Source: Nitrobacteraceae bacterium AZCC 2146 (GTDB lineage Bacteria > Pseudomonadota > Alphaproteobacteria > Rhizobiales > Xanthobacteraceae). From it: a DNA stretch of 64,000 nucleotides. Numbering within the stretch: the first letter of the stretch is position 1; each line of letters begins with the position of its first letter. The notes under the pieces are model-generated. The model did not search any database and had not been told where the DNA came from. It was given only the letters and a program-made list of their open reading frames with translations. The DNA lies in assembly GCA_036924855.1 (NCBI GenBank), contig JBAGRP010000001.1:6064001-6128000 (forward strand). The letters run 5' to 3'. Positions 16,698 through 25,471 of the stretch are shown here, piece by piece. The position numbers were made by a program, and so were the translations under genes.

Positions 16698-17765
16698 GTG
16701 CAAGCTGAGCTGAACGTATCATTTGATCGCCTGACGGCCTTTATCCGCGAGGCCCTGACCGTATTGGGCTTGCCCGCCGCGGATGCGAAGACCGTGGCAA
16801 CGCTGATGGCCCAGGCGGATCTGCAGGGATCCGATGGACACGGCGTAACCCGGCTGCCGCAATATGCCCGCCGTATCAAGGCCGGCGGCTTCAATGTGTC
16901 ACCGAATATCAGAGTCGTACGCGACCATCCGGGTACAGCCTTGATTGATGGCGACAATGGCATGGGCCATCTCGTGATGAAGCGAGCGGCGGAGATCGCC
17001 ATTGAAAAGGCCCGCATCACCGGGATTGCGTGGGTCAGTTCGCAATTCAGCAATCACGCCGGGCCGGCATCGCTCTATGCGAGCATGCCCCTGGCCCACG
17101 ACATGATCGGTCTGTATTTCGCCGTCGGTAATGCCAATCATCTGCCGCCCTGGGGTGGACTCGACATGTTGCTGTCGACCAATCCAATCGCCGCAGCGAT
17201 ACCGGCCGGGCGCGAGCAAGCCATTGTGCTCGATATGGCGACGACGGTTGCGGCCTATGGCAAGGTCAAGACCAAGGCGTTGCGCGGCGAGACCATGCCG
17301 GAAGGCTGGATGATCGATCGCGAAGGCAAGCCGCTCACCGATCCCAAGCGTGCCGAGGAGGGCATGCTATTGCCGCTCGGCGGCATGGAAGCCGGCTACA
17401 AGGGATATGGACTTGCCTTGATCATCGGCCTGCTGGCGGGAACGTTGGGCGGTGCCGCGATGGGAAAGGACGTCATCGATTTCAATCATGACGACGGCAG
17501 CGTCACCAATACCGGTCAGGCCATCGCTGCGATCAATATCGCGGCCTTCGGCGAGGTCGATGTTTTCAAGTCGAGCGTCGACCGACTGATCGGCGATCTG
17601 CGTGGCAGCGCACGGATACCCGGCGTTGACCGTATTCATGTTCCCGGCGAACGCAGCCACGAAATACGCAAGCGCCGGTCCAGCGTTGGAATCCCGATCG
17701 CCCCGGCGCTGCGGCAGGGGCTCGACAAGCTCGCCGGCGAACTTGGAATTGCGAAACTCATTTAG
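16698..17765 (+). CDS. Ldh family oxidoreductase (malate/L-sulfolactate/ureidoglycolate dehydrogenase type)
   Basis: NAD(P)-dependent 2-hydroxyacid dehydrogenase of the Ldh_2 family, 355 aa from a GTG at 16698 with GGAG 7 nt before it. Family landmarks are DLQGSDGHGVTRLPQYARR, DGDNGMGHLVMKRA, FSNHAGPASLYASM, PIAAAIPAG and MEAGYKGYGLALIIGLLAG. It oxidises hydroxy acids such as malate, sulfolactate or ureidoglycolate to keto acids. Between tctA and a tctC-like gene, it probably oxidises the imported hydroxy acid, perhaps after racemisation by the enolase-superfamily protein. Confidence 0.92.
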   Translation: MQAELNVSFDRLTAFIREALTVLGLPAADAKTVATLMAQADLQGSDGHGVTRLPQYARRIKAGGFNVSPNIRVVRDHPGTALIDGDNGMGHLVMKRAAEIAIEKARITGIAWVSSQFSNHAGPASLYASMPLAHDMIGLYFAVGNANHLPPWGGLDMLLSTNPIAAAIPAGREQAIVLDMATTVAAYGKVKTKALRGETMPEGWMIDREGKPLTDPKRAEEGMLLPLGGMEAGYKGYGLALIIGLLAGTLGGAAMGKDVIDFNHDDGSVTNTGQAIAAINIAAFGEVDVFKSSVDRLIGDLRGSARIPGVDRIHVPGERSHEIRKRRSSVGIPIAPALRQGLDKLAGELGIAKLI

Positions 17766-17776
17766 GAGATACCAGC

Positions 17777-18748
17777 ATGCATTTTCGTCGCTCGTCAGTC
17801 TCTGCGCTCGCAGTTTGTCTCTTTGCCCATTCGGCCTTTGCGCAGGCAACCTATCCCGACCGGCCGATCCGGATGATCATTCCGCTAGCGGCGGCAAGCG
17901 CGGTAGATGTTGCGGCGCGTATCGTCACGCAGAAGATGTCGCAAAACATGGGCCAGCAGTTCGTCATCATGAATCAGCCGGGCGCGGCTGGCGTCATCGG
18001 GGCCGAGCAGGTGGCAAGGGCGACGCCGGACGGCTACACGATCGGGGGCTTCAACGACAGCATCATGACCATGGTGCCTGCCTTGCAGCCCAAATTGCGT
18101 TGGGATGTGTTGAAGGATTTCGAGCCGATCTCACTGGTCGCGACTGTCGAGTGGGGATTGATCACCCACGAGCGATCCGGATTCAAGACCGCGGCCGACC
18201 TGATTGCTGCCGCAAAAGCCTCGCCGGGCAAAATCGATTATGGTTCGGGCGGCGTGGGGAGCCCGCAGCATCTGGCGATGGCGATGTTCGCATCCGGCGC
18301 CGGCATCTCGCTGACCCATGTGCCCTACAAGGGCGCAACCCAGGCCGCGACCGATGTTGCCGCGGGTCAGATCCCGGTCGCCTTCCAGGGTCTTGGAACG
18401 GTGACGGCACTGGTGCGGGGCGACCAGGTCAAGCTGATTGGCGTCACGACCCAGGCCCGCCTGGCGCAATTTCCCGATGTGCCCACAGTATCCGAATCCG
18501 GCCTTCCCGGATTTCTGTTCAATTCGTGGTTCGCCATCGTGGCTCCGGCCGGCACTCCAAAGGACATCGTGACAAGGCTCAATCAGGAAGTGCTCAAGGC
18601 ACTTGCTGATCCGGAGACGCGCCGAAAGCTCGATGAGCAGGGACTTGCGATCAGGGGCAGTTCGCCTGAGGAGCTGCGTGTGCTGACACGCGATCAGCTC
18701 GCCAGATACGGCAAGCTGATTGAGGAGATGGGTATCGCGGCCAAATGA
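17777..18748 (+). CDS. Second tripartite tricarboxylate transporter binding protein (Bug/TctC family)
   Basis: Periplasmic binding protein of 323 aa with a Sec signal ending near SAFAQA (residue 21). The mature start TYPDRPIRMIIPLAAASAVD aligns with the first Bug protein, but the usual PGG-type loop is replaced by AAASAVD. It also shows FVIMNQPGAAGVIGAEQVA and IDYGSGGVGSPQHLAM. It is the last gene of the rightward operon. Two divergent binding proteins serving one TctAB pair suggest two ligands, for example two stereoisomers. Confidence 0.94.
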   Translation: MHFRRSSVSALAVCLFAHSAFAQATYPDRPIRMIIPLAAASAVDVAARIVTQKMSQNMGQQFVIMNQPGAAGVIGAEQVARATPDGYTIGGFNDSIMTMVPALQPKLRWDVLKDFEPISLVATVEWGLITHERSGFKTAADLIAAAKASPGKIDYGSGGVGSPQHLAMAMFASGAGISLTHVPYKGATQAATDVAAGQIPVAFQGLGTVTALVRGDQVKLIGVTTQARLAQFPDVPTVSESGLPGFLFNSWFAIVAPAGTPKDIVTRLNQEVLKALADPETRRKLDEQGLAIRGSSPEELRVLTRDQLARYGKLIEEMGIAAK

Positions 18749-18780
18749 AACAGCAGGTTTCACACCCGCAGAACAGGGCG

Positions 18781-19185
18781 TTAGGTTCGCTCCGAGTCGA
18801 CCGAGCGCGTCTCGCCAGTCGCCACGATCGTGCGCGTCGCATCTATCGATGCGTAGGTCCAGAAGATCCGCATTCTTTCGGTCTTCGATGCGTTGATGAA
18901 CCGGTGGGGAACGTTGGCTGGGACCCACGTCGTGTCTGTTGCGTTCATGCGATGCTGGGTGCCGTCGAGTTCAGCGATCGCTTCGCCTTCCAGCACCATG
19001 ACGCTCTCTTCGCAATTATGCGTGTGCAGCGGAATCGCCGCGCCGGGACCGAATTCGGTGATGCCGTTGAGAAGGCTGGTCGACCCAATGCCGCGAGTCA
19101 CCAGCGGCGTCGTGCGGGCGCCGCCGCCGCGCTCGTGCGGCGTGATCTCGCTGGGGCGCATGATGCGGCCGTGCGGCTGACTCAT
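18781..19185 (-). CDS. Cupin domain-containing protein
   Basis: Small single-domain cupin, about 134 aa. The two cupin motifs are visible: IPLHTHNCEESVMVLEGEAI (metal-binding HxH and E) and WVPANVPHRFINAS (His). Such proteins bind Fe, Mn or Zn and act as dioxygenases, isomerases or sensors; no specific reaction can be assigned. The ATG at 19185 has AGGGAGA upstream; an earlier in-frame ATG lacks one. It is convergent with the tctC-like gene, 32 nt away, and diverges from the LVIVD gene. Confidence 0.88.
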   Translation of the reverse strand: MSQPHGRIMRPSEITPHERGGGARTTPLVTRGIGSTSLLNGITEFGPGAAIPLHTHNCEESVMVLEGEAIAELDGTQHRMNATDTTWVPANVPHRFINASKTERMRIFWTYASIDATRTIVATGETRSVDSERT

Positions 19186-19320
19186 CGTGTATCTCCCTGT
19201 CATTTTCTGCATGAAGCGGAGCGCTTCGCTCCTGATGCGCACAAACTATCCTGCGTGAGCCTGATGTCCAGAAAATTGCACTGAAGGCATGCGCCTTACT
19301 GACAAAATAGGAGTGAAGAA

Positions 19321-20769
19321 ATGATCATCGATCGTCTTAAGCTCGCTTCCTGCATCTGGATCGCTTTCGGCGCGTGGTCCCCGGGCGCCAACGCGCAACA
19401 ACAGGTGATCGGCGCGCCGCCAGAGGCATCGAACATGCAACTGGTGGGCATGAACGATCTGCAGGCGCGAAGTGGCTATCAGCCGACGATCCATCATCAA
19501 GGCGATCGCTGGATCGCCTACATCGGACATCATGGTGGCACCGATGAGGTGCCCGATCCGGTCAATCCGCAGACCGGAAAGGCCGAGCCGAACGGCACCT
19601 CCATCGTCGACGTCACCGATCCCGCGCAGCCGAAATATCTTCGCCATATTCCCGGACAGGAAGGCAAATACGAAAGCGGCGGCGCGCAGATGGTTCGCGT
19701 CTGCGACGGCAAGACGCTGCCGAAGGGCGATCGTTCGGCAGTTTATATGCTTCGTACATTCGGCAGCGAGGCGCACGAAATCTGGAACGTCGCAGATCCC
19801 GCAAATCCTGTCCTGGTGACGCGCATCGGCGGGCTGAAGGACACGCACAAGAGCTGGTGGGAATGCGACACCGGCATTGCCTTCCTGGTGTCGGGCGCAC
19901 CGGACTGGCGCACACGGCGGATGACACAGGTCTACGATCTCAGCGATCCCGCGCATCCCGTGAAGATCCGCGACTTCGGTCTTCCCGGCCAGGAGCCTGG
20001 CGCCACTGGCGTCGTGCCTACCGAAGTTCATGGGCCGATCTCCACCGGACCGGATGGCAATCGGATCTATTTCGGCTATGGCACCAACAAAGGTGGTTTC
20101 CTGCAGATCGTCGATCGCGACAAACTGATCAATGGACCCAAGGAACCGACACCGGACAATCTGCGTTTTCCAGAGATCGCGAGAATGCCGATGTCCGCCT
20201 TCAACGGCGCCCACACCACGTTTCCGATGAAGCAGATGCCGATCGCGGAGTTTGCCAAGGACAAGGACGGCAAGACGCGCGACATCGTGATGATCGTCGA
20301 TGAGGCTATCCTGAACGAATGTGGTGAGCCCCGACAGATGGTGTGGTTCGCCGATGTCACGGTCGAGAATCGTCCGATGATGATTTCGAGCTATACGGTT
20401 TCGGAAGCGAGCGGTTCGTTCTGCGACCGGGGCGGGCGCTTCGGCTCGCATTCGTCCAATGAAAGCATGGCGCCGGTCTTCTATAAGAAGATGGCCTTCA
20501 TCGCGTTCTTCAATGCCGGCGTCAGGGCGCTGGATATTCGCGACCCCTATCATCCCAAGGAGGTAGGCTACTTCATCCCATCGATCACCGCTGCGACCGA
20601 CAAGCGCTGCGTGACCATCGATGGCAAGGATCGGTGCAGGGTCGCGATCCAGACCAACAATGTGGAGACCGACGAGCGCGGCTACATCTACATCGCCGAT
20701 CGCGCCAACACCGGATTGCATATTCTGGAAATGACGGGGGCGGCGCGCAGCGTTGCCGGTCTGCGCTGA
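19321..20769 (+). CDS. Secreted LVIVD-repeat beta-propeller protein
   Basis: A 482-aa exported protein with a Sec signal ending near GANAQQQ (residue 25). It carries degenerate LVIVD repeats, each with a hydrophobic beta strand followed by D-P-x-x-P: TSIVDVTDPAQPKYLRHIPG, HEIWNVADPANPVLVTRI, TQVYDLSDPAHPVKIRDFGL and VRALDIRDPYHPKEVGYF. The likely fold is a periplasmic or surface propeller. At least eight Cys residues suggest disulfides. No catalytic motif is recognised. The next gene starts 1 nt after its stop, implying a two-gene unit. Confidence 0.85.
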   Translation: MIIDRLKLASCIWIAFGAWSPGANAQQQVIGAPPEASNMQLVGMNDLQARSGYQPTIHHQGDRWIAYIGHHGGTDEVPDPVNPQTGKAEPNGTSIVDVTDPAQPKYLRHIPGQEGKYESGGAQMVRVCDGKTLPKGDRSAVYMLRTFGSEAHEIWNVADPANPVLVTRIGGLKDTHKSWWECDTGIAFLVSGAPDWRTRRMTQVYDLSDPAHPVKIRDFGLPGQEPGATGVVPTEVHGPISTGPDGNRIYFGYGTNKGGFLQIVDRDKLINGPKEPTPDNLRFPEIARMPMSAFNGAHTTFPMKQMPIAEFAKDKDGKTRDIVMIVDEAILNECGEPRQMVWFADVTVENRPMMISSYTVSEASGSFCDRGGRFGSHSSNESMAPVFYKKMAFIAFFNAGVRALDIRDPYHPKEVGYFIPSITAATDKRCVTIDGKDRCRVAIQTNNVETDERGYIYIADRANTGLHILEMTGAARSVAGLR

Positions 20770-20770
20770 T

Positions 20771-21331
20771 ATGCGCCCGCGTGGCTGGACGACGGCGCGG
20801 AAGCAACTGATGGGCGCGACAGTGGCCGGCGTCATCCTATCCGGCTTTGCGGCCTATGTCGGCGCCTCGGCTCGCGCCAAAGGGTGGCAGGAGATTGCCT
20901 GGCCGTTTCCGCGCGACGGATGGCCGCCGGGACGGGCGTATCGCTGCCCGGCCAGCTTCTGTGGCGGCGAGATGGAGCTGTACGTCCGGCCGAAGATCGG
21001 GTTTTGCAATTGCGCCTCCGGCGTTGCCGATGATGAAGAAGTCGATCGCGTTGCCGATATCGATCTGATCAGCGAGCGCTTCCGCCCTTTGCAGCCGGGA
21101 CAGGCGGTGCGGATTGCCGACATGCCCGGACGAATGAGAAGCTATGAGCTCCAGATGTCCGATCTCTCGCAGCGACAGGCGGTGGGTATAGCGGTCTCAC
21201 GACGTTGCGACCTGATGGTTGTGGTTGCTCAGGGCAAGGCCGCGCCGGACGCTCTTCAGCGTACGGCGCTCGATTTTCTTTCCTCGAGCAGCACGACCAG
21301 ATGGATGAAATCCGCCATGCACGACGGATAG
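20771..21331 (+). CDS. Conserved hypothetical membrane-anchored protein
   Basis: A 186-aa protein with one N-terminal helix (about residues 12-34, LMGATVAGVILSGFAAYVGA) and a periplasmic domain. That domain has a Cys-rich patch (RCPASFCGGEMELYVRPKIG, FCNCASGVADDEEVDRVAD) and a later Cys in RRCDLMVVVAQGKA. The pattern recalls uncharacterised bradyrhizobial proteins of similar size; I cannot name a domain. It starts 1 nt after the LVIVD gene's stop, so the two are probably translated together and may act together in the envelope. A TTG six codons earlier is an alternative start. Confidence 0.7.
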   Translation: MRPRGWTTARKQLMGATVAGVILSGFAAYVGASARAKGWQEIAWPFPRDGWPPGRAYRCPASFCGGEMELYVRPKIGFCNCASGVADDEEVDRVADIDLISERFRPLQPGQAVRIADMPGRMRSYELQMSDLSQRQAVGIAVSRRCDLMVVVAQGKAAPDALQRTALDFLSSSSTTRWMKSAMHDG

Positions 21332-21355
21332 TTTTGTTCCATCGCTTCTGCGCGG

Positions 21356-21627
21356 TTGTTGTTGGTGACTAACCTGCCGGTTCCGACACCATTCGGCATA
21401 ATCTTCTCGGCGAATATCACCCCTGATTCCGGACCGGCATCGGCCGATGGTAGGTGGCTGTATTTCGCCGGCCATGCGCTCAGGCGTCAACCGTGCCAGA
21501 CAGCATCTCTGCCCGACCTTCCATGTGACCATTTCACCAGTTTGTCCGATGGCGATGACCGGGGCGCTGCATGCGTTTCTGGTGACGCGGCAATCGGTTC
21601 GCACTGTCCCCCGATGCCTCCGGAGTG
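21356..21627 (+). pseudogene. Decayed C-terminal fragment of a dehydrogenase-type cytochrome c
   Basis: No single frame is open, but consecutive pieces match the C-terminal half of the cytochrome c subunits of alcohol/aldehyde dehydrogenases. TPFGIIFSANITPD is in one frame, AMRSGVNRARQHLCPTF in a second, CDHFTSLSD back in the first, and ALHAFLVTRQSVRTVP in the second again. The family reads roughly PFGT-YSTNITPD, AMREGV, PAFPYDHFT and ALYAFLMTR in that order. At least three frameshifts are needed and no CxxCH is present, so this is a ruin. It sits just left of a direct repeat at 21643. Confidence 0.6.
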
Positions 21628-21642
21628 ACGTGAAACCGGCGG

Positions 21643-21663
21643 AAATTAAATAAAATTAAATAG
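21643..21663 (+). repeat. AT-rich 21-bp direct repeat, left copy
   Basis: A 21-bp AT-only stretch ending in G, built from AAATTAAAT units. It matches the copy at 25472-25492 at 20 of 21 positions in the same orientation. Further AT-rich sequence continues to about 21690. It lies upstream of the DsrE-like gene, so it may also work as an UP-element or promoter spacer. Confidence 0.6.
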
Positions 21664-21719
21664 TTATTATTTAATTAAAACAAGTATAATCGAGCCGCAC
21701 CAGAGTTTGGAGGAGCATC

Positions 21720-22196
21720 ATGATGCGCAGCCTTTTTCGTCTGTTGGCGTTCACGGCCCTGATATCGATGTCGCTTATCCCGGGGAGTTTTGCGGGCAAT
21801 GCGAAAGCGACGAAAGATATCGCAAAGATGCACCGCGTTGCCATTCAGGTCGATCAAAATGATCCGACTGTCATGAACCTTGCGCTGAACAACGCGACGA
21901 ACGTTCTCGAATATTACCGGACAAAAGGCGAGCCCGTAGAGGTCAATATCGTGACCTATGGCCCAGGCCTTCACATGTTGCGGGATACCTCGCCGGTCCA
22001 GGACCGGATCAAGCAATTCAAAGACCTCGCGCTTCCCGGCAAGATTCAGTTTTCGGCGTGCAACAATACCAAACAGGCCATGGAGAAACGAGAGGGCCAG
22101 TCAGTCGCTATCCTGCCGGAGGCAAGCCTCGTTCCGTCGGGTGTCGTCACGTTGATGGAGCTGCAGGAAAAGGGCTGGAGCTATGTTCGGCCGTAA
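21720..22196 (+). CDS. Exported DsrE family protein
   Basis: A 158-aa protein with a Sec signal (LFRLLAFTALISMSLIPGSFAG, residues 4-25), then a DsrE/YchN-like domain: HRVAIQVDQNDPTVMNLALN, EVNIVTYGPGLHML and IQFSACNNTKQAM. One conserved Cys (FSACNNT) is at the position used for sulfur relay in cytoplasmic relatives. Periplasmic DsrE-like proteins of this type are common in alphaproteobacteria and remain poorly understood; several occur near sulfur or thiol metabolism genes. GGAGGA lies before ATGATG; either ATG could be used. No operon partner is on this strand. Confidence 0.85.
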   Translation: MMRSLFRLLAFTALISMSLIPGSFAGNAKATKDIAKMHRVAIQVDQNDPTVMNLALNNATNVLEYYRTKGEPVEVNIVTYGPGLHMLRDTSPVQDRIKQFKDLALPGKIQFSACNNTKQAMEKREGQSVAILPEASLVPSGVVTLMELQEKGWSYVRP

Positions 22197-22338
22197 CAGA
22201 CGTTGAGCGATCGGCAGCGTAATCTGCAAAAGCGGAAACCGCCCTTTCAGAATGATCATTGCTCGAACGAAAGAGTAGAGTGCGATTGCAATTCGATCTG
22301 AAACGATCGCGCTGCAGCGCCATTGCCATCCACCGGCT

Positions 22339-22989
22339 CTAGCGTCTCGCTGGCGCCATTCCGTCTGCTGCCGGCGTCCATTTGCAGGCAGCTGCGATCT
22401 TTTGTCGGATAGCATCCAGCCCTGTGAGTTGAAATGACGCTTCGTGCGCCGGACCCTGCCAATCGGACACGCTGACGATAATTCGTCCTCCATCGGGCAG
22501 CGACCGCAGAAATCGGACTGCGTCGTCCTTGAAATGGGCGCTCCGTCCGTCCGCGGACGCAATCCATTGCGTCCTGACCGCGGGTTGGTCGTTGACCCTG
22601 AAATCGACCTGTAGTTCGTTGGCTCGCGAGGCGCGCCACGATCCTTCCGTGCTGACCAGCAGGTCGGTGCGCTGACCTCGACAGCGGATGACGAAGGTCG
22701 CAGGTGCATCTTTCGCGACCGTTTGGGACGAAGTCGTCGCGGTGATTATGGGGCTGTAATCCACAGGCGACGTTGTTTCGCTCACGATCCAGCTTCGCGC
22801 CGTTGGCTCCGCGGAATTTTGATTATTTCTATCGGGCAATTCGCGCGATAATTTTTCCAGACATGCGGGTTGCAGCGCGCGCTCCAGCTGGAAACAGGAT
22901 TTCAACCGTGAGATAGCGTCACTCGCCGGCTGAGAACAGACCGCCTGGCTAGCAATCGAAAGCGCCATGGCAATAGGCCAGCCTCGCAC
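22339..22989 (-). CDS. VasI/TagO-like secreted protein (type VI secretion-associated family)
   Basis: A 216-aa protein with an N-terminal signal (IAMALSIASQAVCSQP). The C-terminal two-thirds follow the VasI/EvfG layout known from T6SS clusters: FVIRCRGQRTDLLVSTEG, VDFRVNDQPAVRTQWIASAD, FLRSLPDGGRIIVSVSDW, ASFQLTGLDAIRQKIAAACK then W. A Cys pair lies in the N-terminal region (CFQLERALQPACLEKL). No other T6SS gene is nearby, so a secretion role is doubtful. The GTG at 22989 shares one base with the stop of the TAXI-type gene (TAGTG); an ATG seven codons in is an alternative. Confidence 0.72.
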   Translation of the reverse strand: MRGWPIAMALSIASQAVCSQPASDAISRLKSCFQLERALQPACLEKLSRELPDRNNQNSAEPTARSWIVSETTSPVDYSPIITATTSSQTVAKDAPATFVIRCRGQRTDLLVSTEGSWRASRANELQVDFRVNDQPAVRTQWIASADGRSAHFKDDAVRFLRSLPDGGRIIVSVSDWQGPAHEASFQLTGLDAIRQKIAAACKWTPAADGMAPARR

Positions 22990-24020
22990 TACTGAGCCTC
23001 GTTCCGTTTCGCGACACCCGACCGATCAATCCACTCCTGGGCCGCTCGGAAACGCTCCAGGCCTGGCACTTTCGCGCTCAGATTGACGTCCTTCCATTTT
23101 GCGTCGAATCCTGGCACCTGCAGTTTATCCACCCGGCTGAAAAGATCATCGACAAAGCGCGCTACGCGCCGATATCGATCCGAGCCGGCGCGCCAGTTGT
23201 AGGCTGAGAGGATCGTGGGCACAGCAATCGTGGCTATCCGCTCTCCCTGGGCGACGAGGTTTGGATAATCGGTGAAGTCAAAAGATGATGGAAGGTAGTA
23301 GTCCTCGAACTTCGAGCTATACTCGACGGGCAGAAGCTTGAACCCGGCTTCCCATCGGCCTTTCAGGAAAGCATCGACCGGCTTCGATGTTACGAAAACG
23401 ACGCCGGCAACTTCTCCGCGCCTCATTTGCTCCAGAGCCGCAGGATGCGGAATGAACATTTTTTCCACCTCGATACCGAGGCGGCTGAAAATTAGGGGGC
23501 CGGAATAGGCGGCCGCAGTCCCTTGCGTATTGAAGTTGACCTTCTTGCCCACCAGGTCCTGGAGCGATCTAATTTCCGGACGAACGAAAATGTGCAGTTC
23601 GGAAGGAAACAGGCTTATTATATATGTAATACGCTGCTGAATTTGCGGCACCTGGGATTTATATTCCTCAAGCGAGTCGCTATTGATGATCGCAGCATCT
23701 ATACCCTTGAGATACAGGAGATCGTTGACGTTTTCGGTGGGACCACGGGTTACGATCGGGAGAACATGCATAACACCGCCGTCATTCACGACCCGGGCGA
23801 TGTCGGTAGCAAGCCGGATGGGCGCACCTTCGAGAAGACCACCCGCTAAACCTATTGTCCAGGCATTGAGCCGCTCTTTGATCTGCGCCTCGCTTGGGAT
23901 ACCTGCTGGAGGCTGCGAGATCTGCGTTCGACGAGATTGAGCGTTGCCTAAGCTAAAACACGCAAATGAAATGATCGCAACCATCGCAAGTCTTGCTGTG
24001 AACGTCATTGGAATATCCAT
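22989..24020 (-). CDS. TAXI family (TRAP-type) solute-binding protein
   Basis: Periplasmic binding protein of about 343 aa. A Sec signal (LAMVAIISFACFSLGNAQ) is followed by the TAXI fold: TIGLAGGLLEGAPIRLATDI, GVMHVLPIVTRGPTENVNDL, DLVGKKVNFNTQGTAAAYSG and a C-terminal tail with FVDDLFSRVDKLQ. TAXI proteins usually feed a fused DctQM membrane protein, but none is encoded nearby. With the VasI-like gene overlapping its stop and a coiled-coil membrane gene 113 nt upstream, it may be a sensor rather than a transporter. Starts at 24044, 24020 or 24008 are all possible. Confidence 0.85.
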   Translation of the reverse strand: MDIPMTFTARLAMVAIISFACFSLGNAQSRRTQISQPPAGIPSEAQIKERLNAWTIGLAGGLLEGAPIRLATDIARVVNDGGVMHVLPIVTRGPTENVNDLLYLKGIDAAIINSDSLEEYKSQVPQIQQRITYIISLFPSELHIFVRPEIRSLQDLVGKKVNFNTQGTAAAYSGPLIFSRLGIEVEKMFIPHPAALEQMRRGEVAGVVFVTSKPVDAFLKGRWEAGFKLLPVEYSSKFEDYYLPSSFDFTDYPNLVAQGERIATIAVPTILSAYNWRAGSDRYRRVARFVDDLFSRVDKLQVPGFDAKWKDVNLSAKVPGLERFRAAQEWIDRSGVAKRNEAQ

Positions 24021-24133
24021 TTTTCTCAATTCATAAAATGACATCGGCGCCGGACGCCTGCCCGGTCATACTCACGCTTAAAAGCGTCAGCGGGCCGTTC
24101 GGGGTTTTCGAAGCGATCTCGCAAGCAGCTCTC

Positions 24134-25417
24134 CTATCTGGTGCGCTTTTCCCCTCCTACACGCGTGTCGATGATCGCATCCGATTGCAACGCCTCCATC
24201 CGTTCCCGCGCCTTCTCGATGCCGGCCGTTGCGGCCAGTTCATAAAACTGGCGTGCCATTTGGGCGTCCCCGCGGACGCCATATGCCTGCAATGAGCGAA
24301 GTATTTGCCAGTCATAGGTTTCGGCGATCAAAAAGGCAGCGCGCGCGCTCCCTTTTTCAAAGGCGTGTTCGAGCAAAAGCCGCGCGCCAGCAAAATCAGA
24401 TTGCTTGATCAGGGCTTCGGCGCGGGCGACAAGCTTTGCTTCATCTGCGGAGGATATAGCATTCGGCGGTTGGGGTGAGCCATGTTGGGGGCGGTCTAGC
24501 CGCGCGAGCCGTCCCGAAGCGCCGGCTGTTGCATCGTCTGGCGTTACGTCGGAAGAGGTCTGCGCTCCTGCCGCTATGTTACTCGCGCTTTGCGGGCTCG
24601 TCGTTGAGCCTGTGGGCTCAGGCGCAGCGTTCGGCCCCTCTGCGTAGGAAGGCTTACTGGCCAACGCAATAATCTCTCGCGCAGACATAAGTTCGCGCGC
24701 GAGCGCATCTGCCCGTTTTTCACTTTCGTCGAGGGACTGCTTCAATTCTCTCTGCCTGGCATCGGCAGTGCGCTTGGCCTCCAGTGCCTGTGCGGCATTT
24801 TCACGCTCGCGCGCAGCAGCGAGATTGCGGGCCGCGGCATCATTCTCGTGAGCGGACGCAAGCTCGCGGGCGAGCGCTTCCGCCCTTGCCTCACTCTCCT
24901 CGGCCCGCTTCAAGTCCCTCTGTTTGTCATCCGCAATTCGCTTGCTGTCCAATGCCTCCATTAGCGCGATGGTTTTGGGCTCGCGAGCGGCAGTGAGCAT
25001 GCCGATATTGGCATACGCTCGATCGCGTTCTTGAGAGAATGCCCGTTCCAGCTCGGCCGCCGAATTATCAGAGCTCAAATCTTTGGATCCGATCCAAAAG
25101 CCAAATCCGCCGATGCAGAGAACTGTGGCCGCGAGAGTCAGAAGCAAACGAGTAAGAGGTCGTTTCTGTGTTTGTTCTGCTTCGTCGTCCGGGAGGGGAA
25201 AAGCAAGAAACGGCAAACGTTCACGGTCGGTTGCGTCAGCAACGTCACCGTAGACCCGTGTCCAGTGTGTTGGAGAAATTCGGACGGGTGTGCCGTCGAG
25301 TTGAACCCACCTTCTGGCCTCCTCGGCCCAGCGGCCCACCTCCCACGAACAGCTGTCCTGCAGGACAATGAAATCCCCATTTTTAGGGGCGATTTCAATT
25401 TGCTTCGCGAGTTCCAC
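24134..25417 (-). CDS. Single-pass membrane protein with coiled coil and C-terminal Sel1/TPR-like region
   Basis: A 427-aa protein of unknown function. A cytoplasmic N-terminal part (about residues 1-88) precedes one membrane helix (LLLTLAATVLCIGGFGFWIG, about 90-109). A long Ala/Glu/Arg coiled coil follows (about 118-255), with internal near-repeats such as LARELASAHEN and LARELMSAREI. Then come a Pro/Ser/Thr-rich linker and a helical-repeat tail (SDFAGARLLLEHAFEKGSAR, AQMARQFYELAATAGIEKAR) like Sel1/TPR units. It is first in the leftward unit with the TAXI- and VasI-like genes, suggesting an envelope complex. The segment is AT-richer than its surroundings. Confidence 0.75.
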   Translation of the reverse strand: MELAKQIEIAPKNGDFIVLQDSCSWEVGRWAEEARRWVQLDGTPVRISPTHWTRVYGDVADATDRERLPFLAFPLPDDEAEQTQKRPLTRLLLTLAATVLCIGGFGFWIGSKDLSSDNSAAELERAFSQERDRAYANIGMLTAAREPKTIALMEALDSKRIADDKQRDLKRAEESEARAEALARELASAHENDAAARNLAAARERENAAQALEAKRTADARQRELKQSLDESEKRADALARELMSAREIIALASKPSYAEGPNAAPEPTGSTTSPQSASNIAAGAQTSSDVTPDDATAGASGRLARLDRPQHGSPQPPNAISSADEAKLVARAEALIKQSDFAGARLLLEHAFEKGSARAAFLIAETYDWQILRSLQAYGVRGDAQMARQFYELAATAGIEKARERMEALQSDAIIDTRVGGEKRTR

Positions 25418-25471
25418 AGCTAGCCTCGCTTGGTTAAAGGCGATGCTATCCCAAATTAAATTTCCGTCGAC

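Noticed and set aside
22339..22989. Evidence for a type VI secretion system
   Set aside because: Only a VasI-like protein is present; no TssB/C, ClpV, Hcp, VgrG or TssJ-M genes are in the window.
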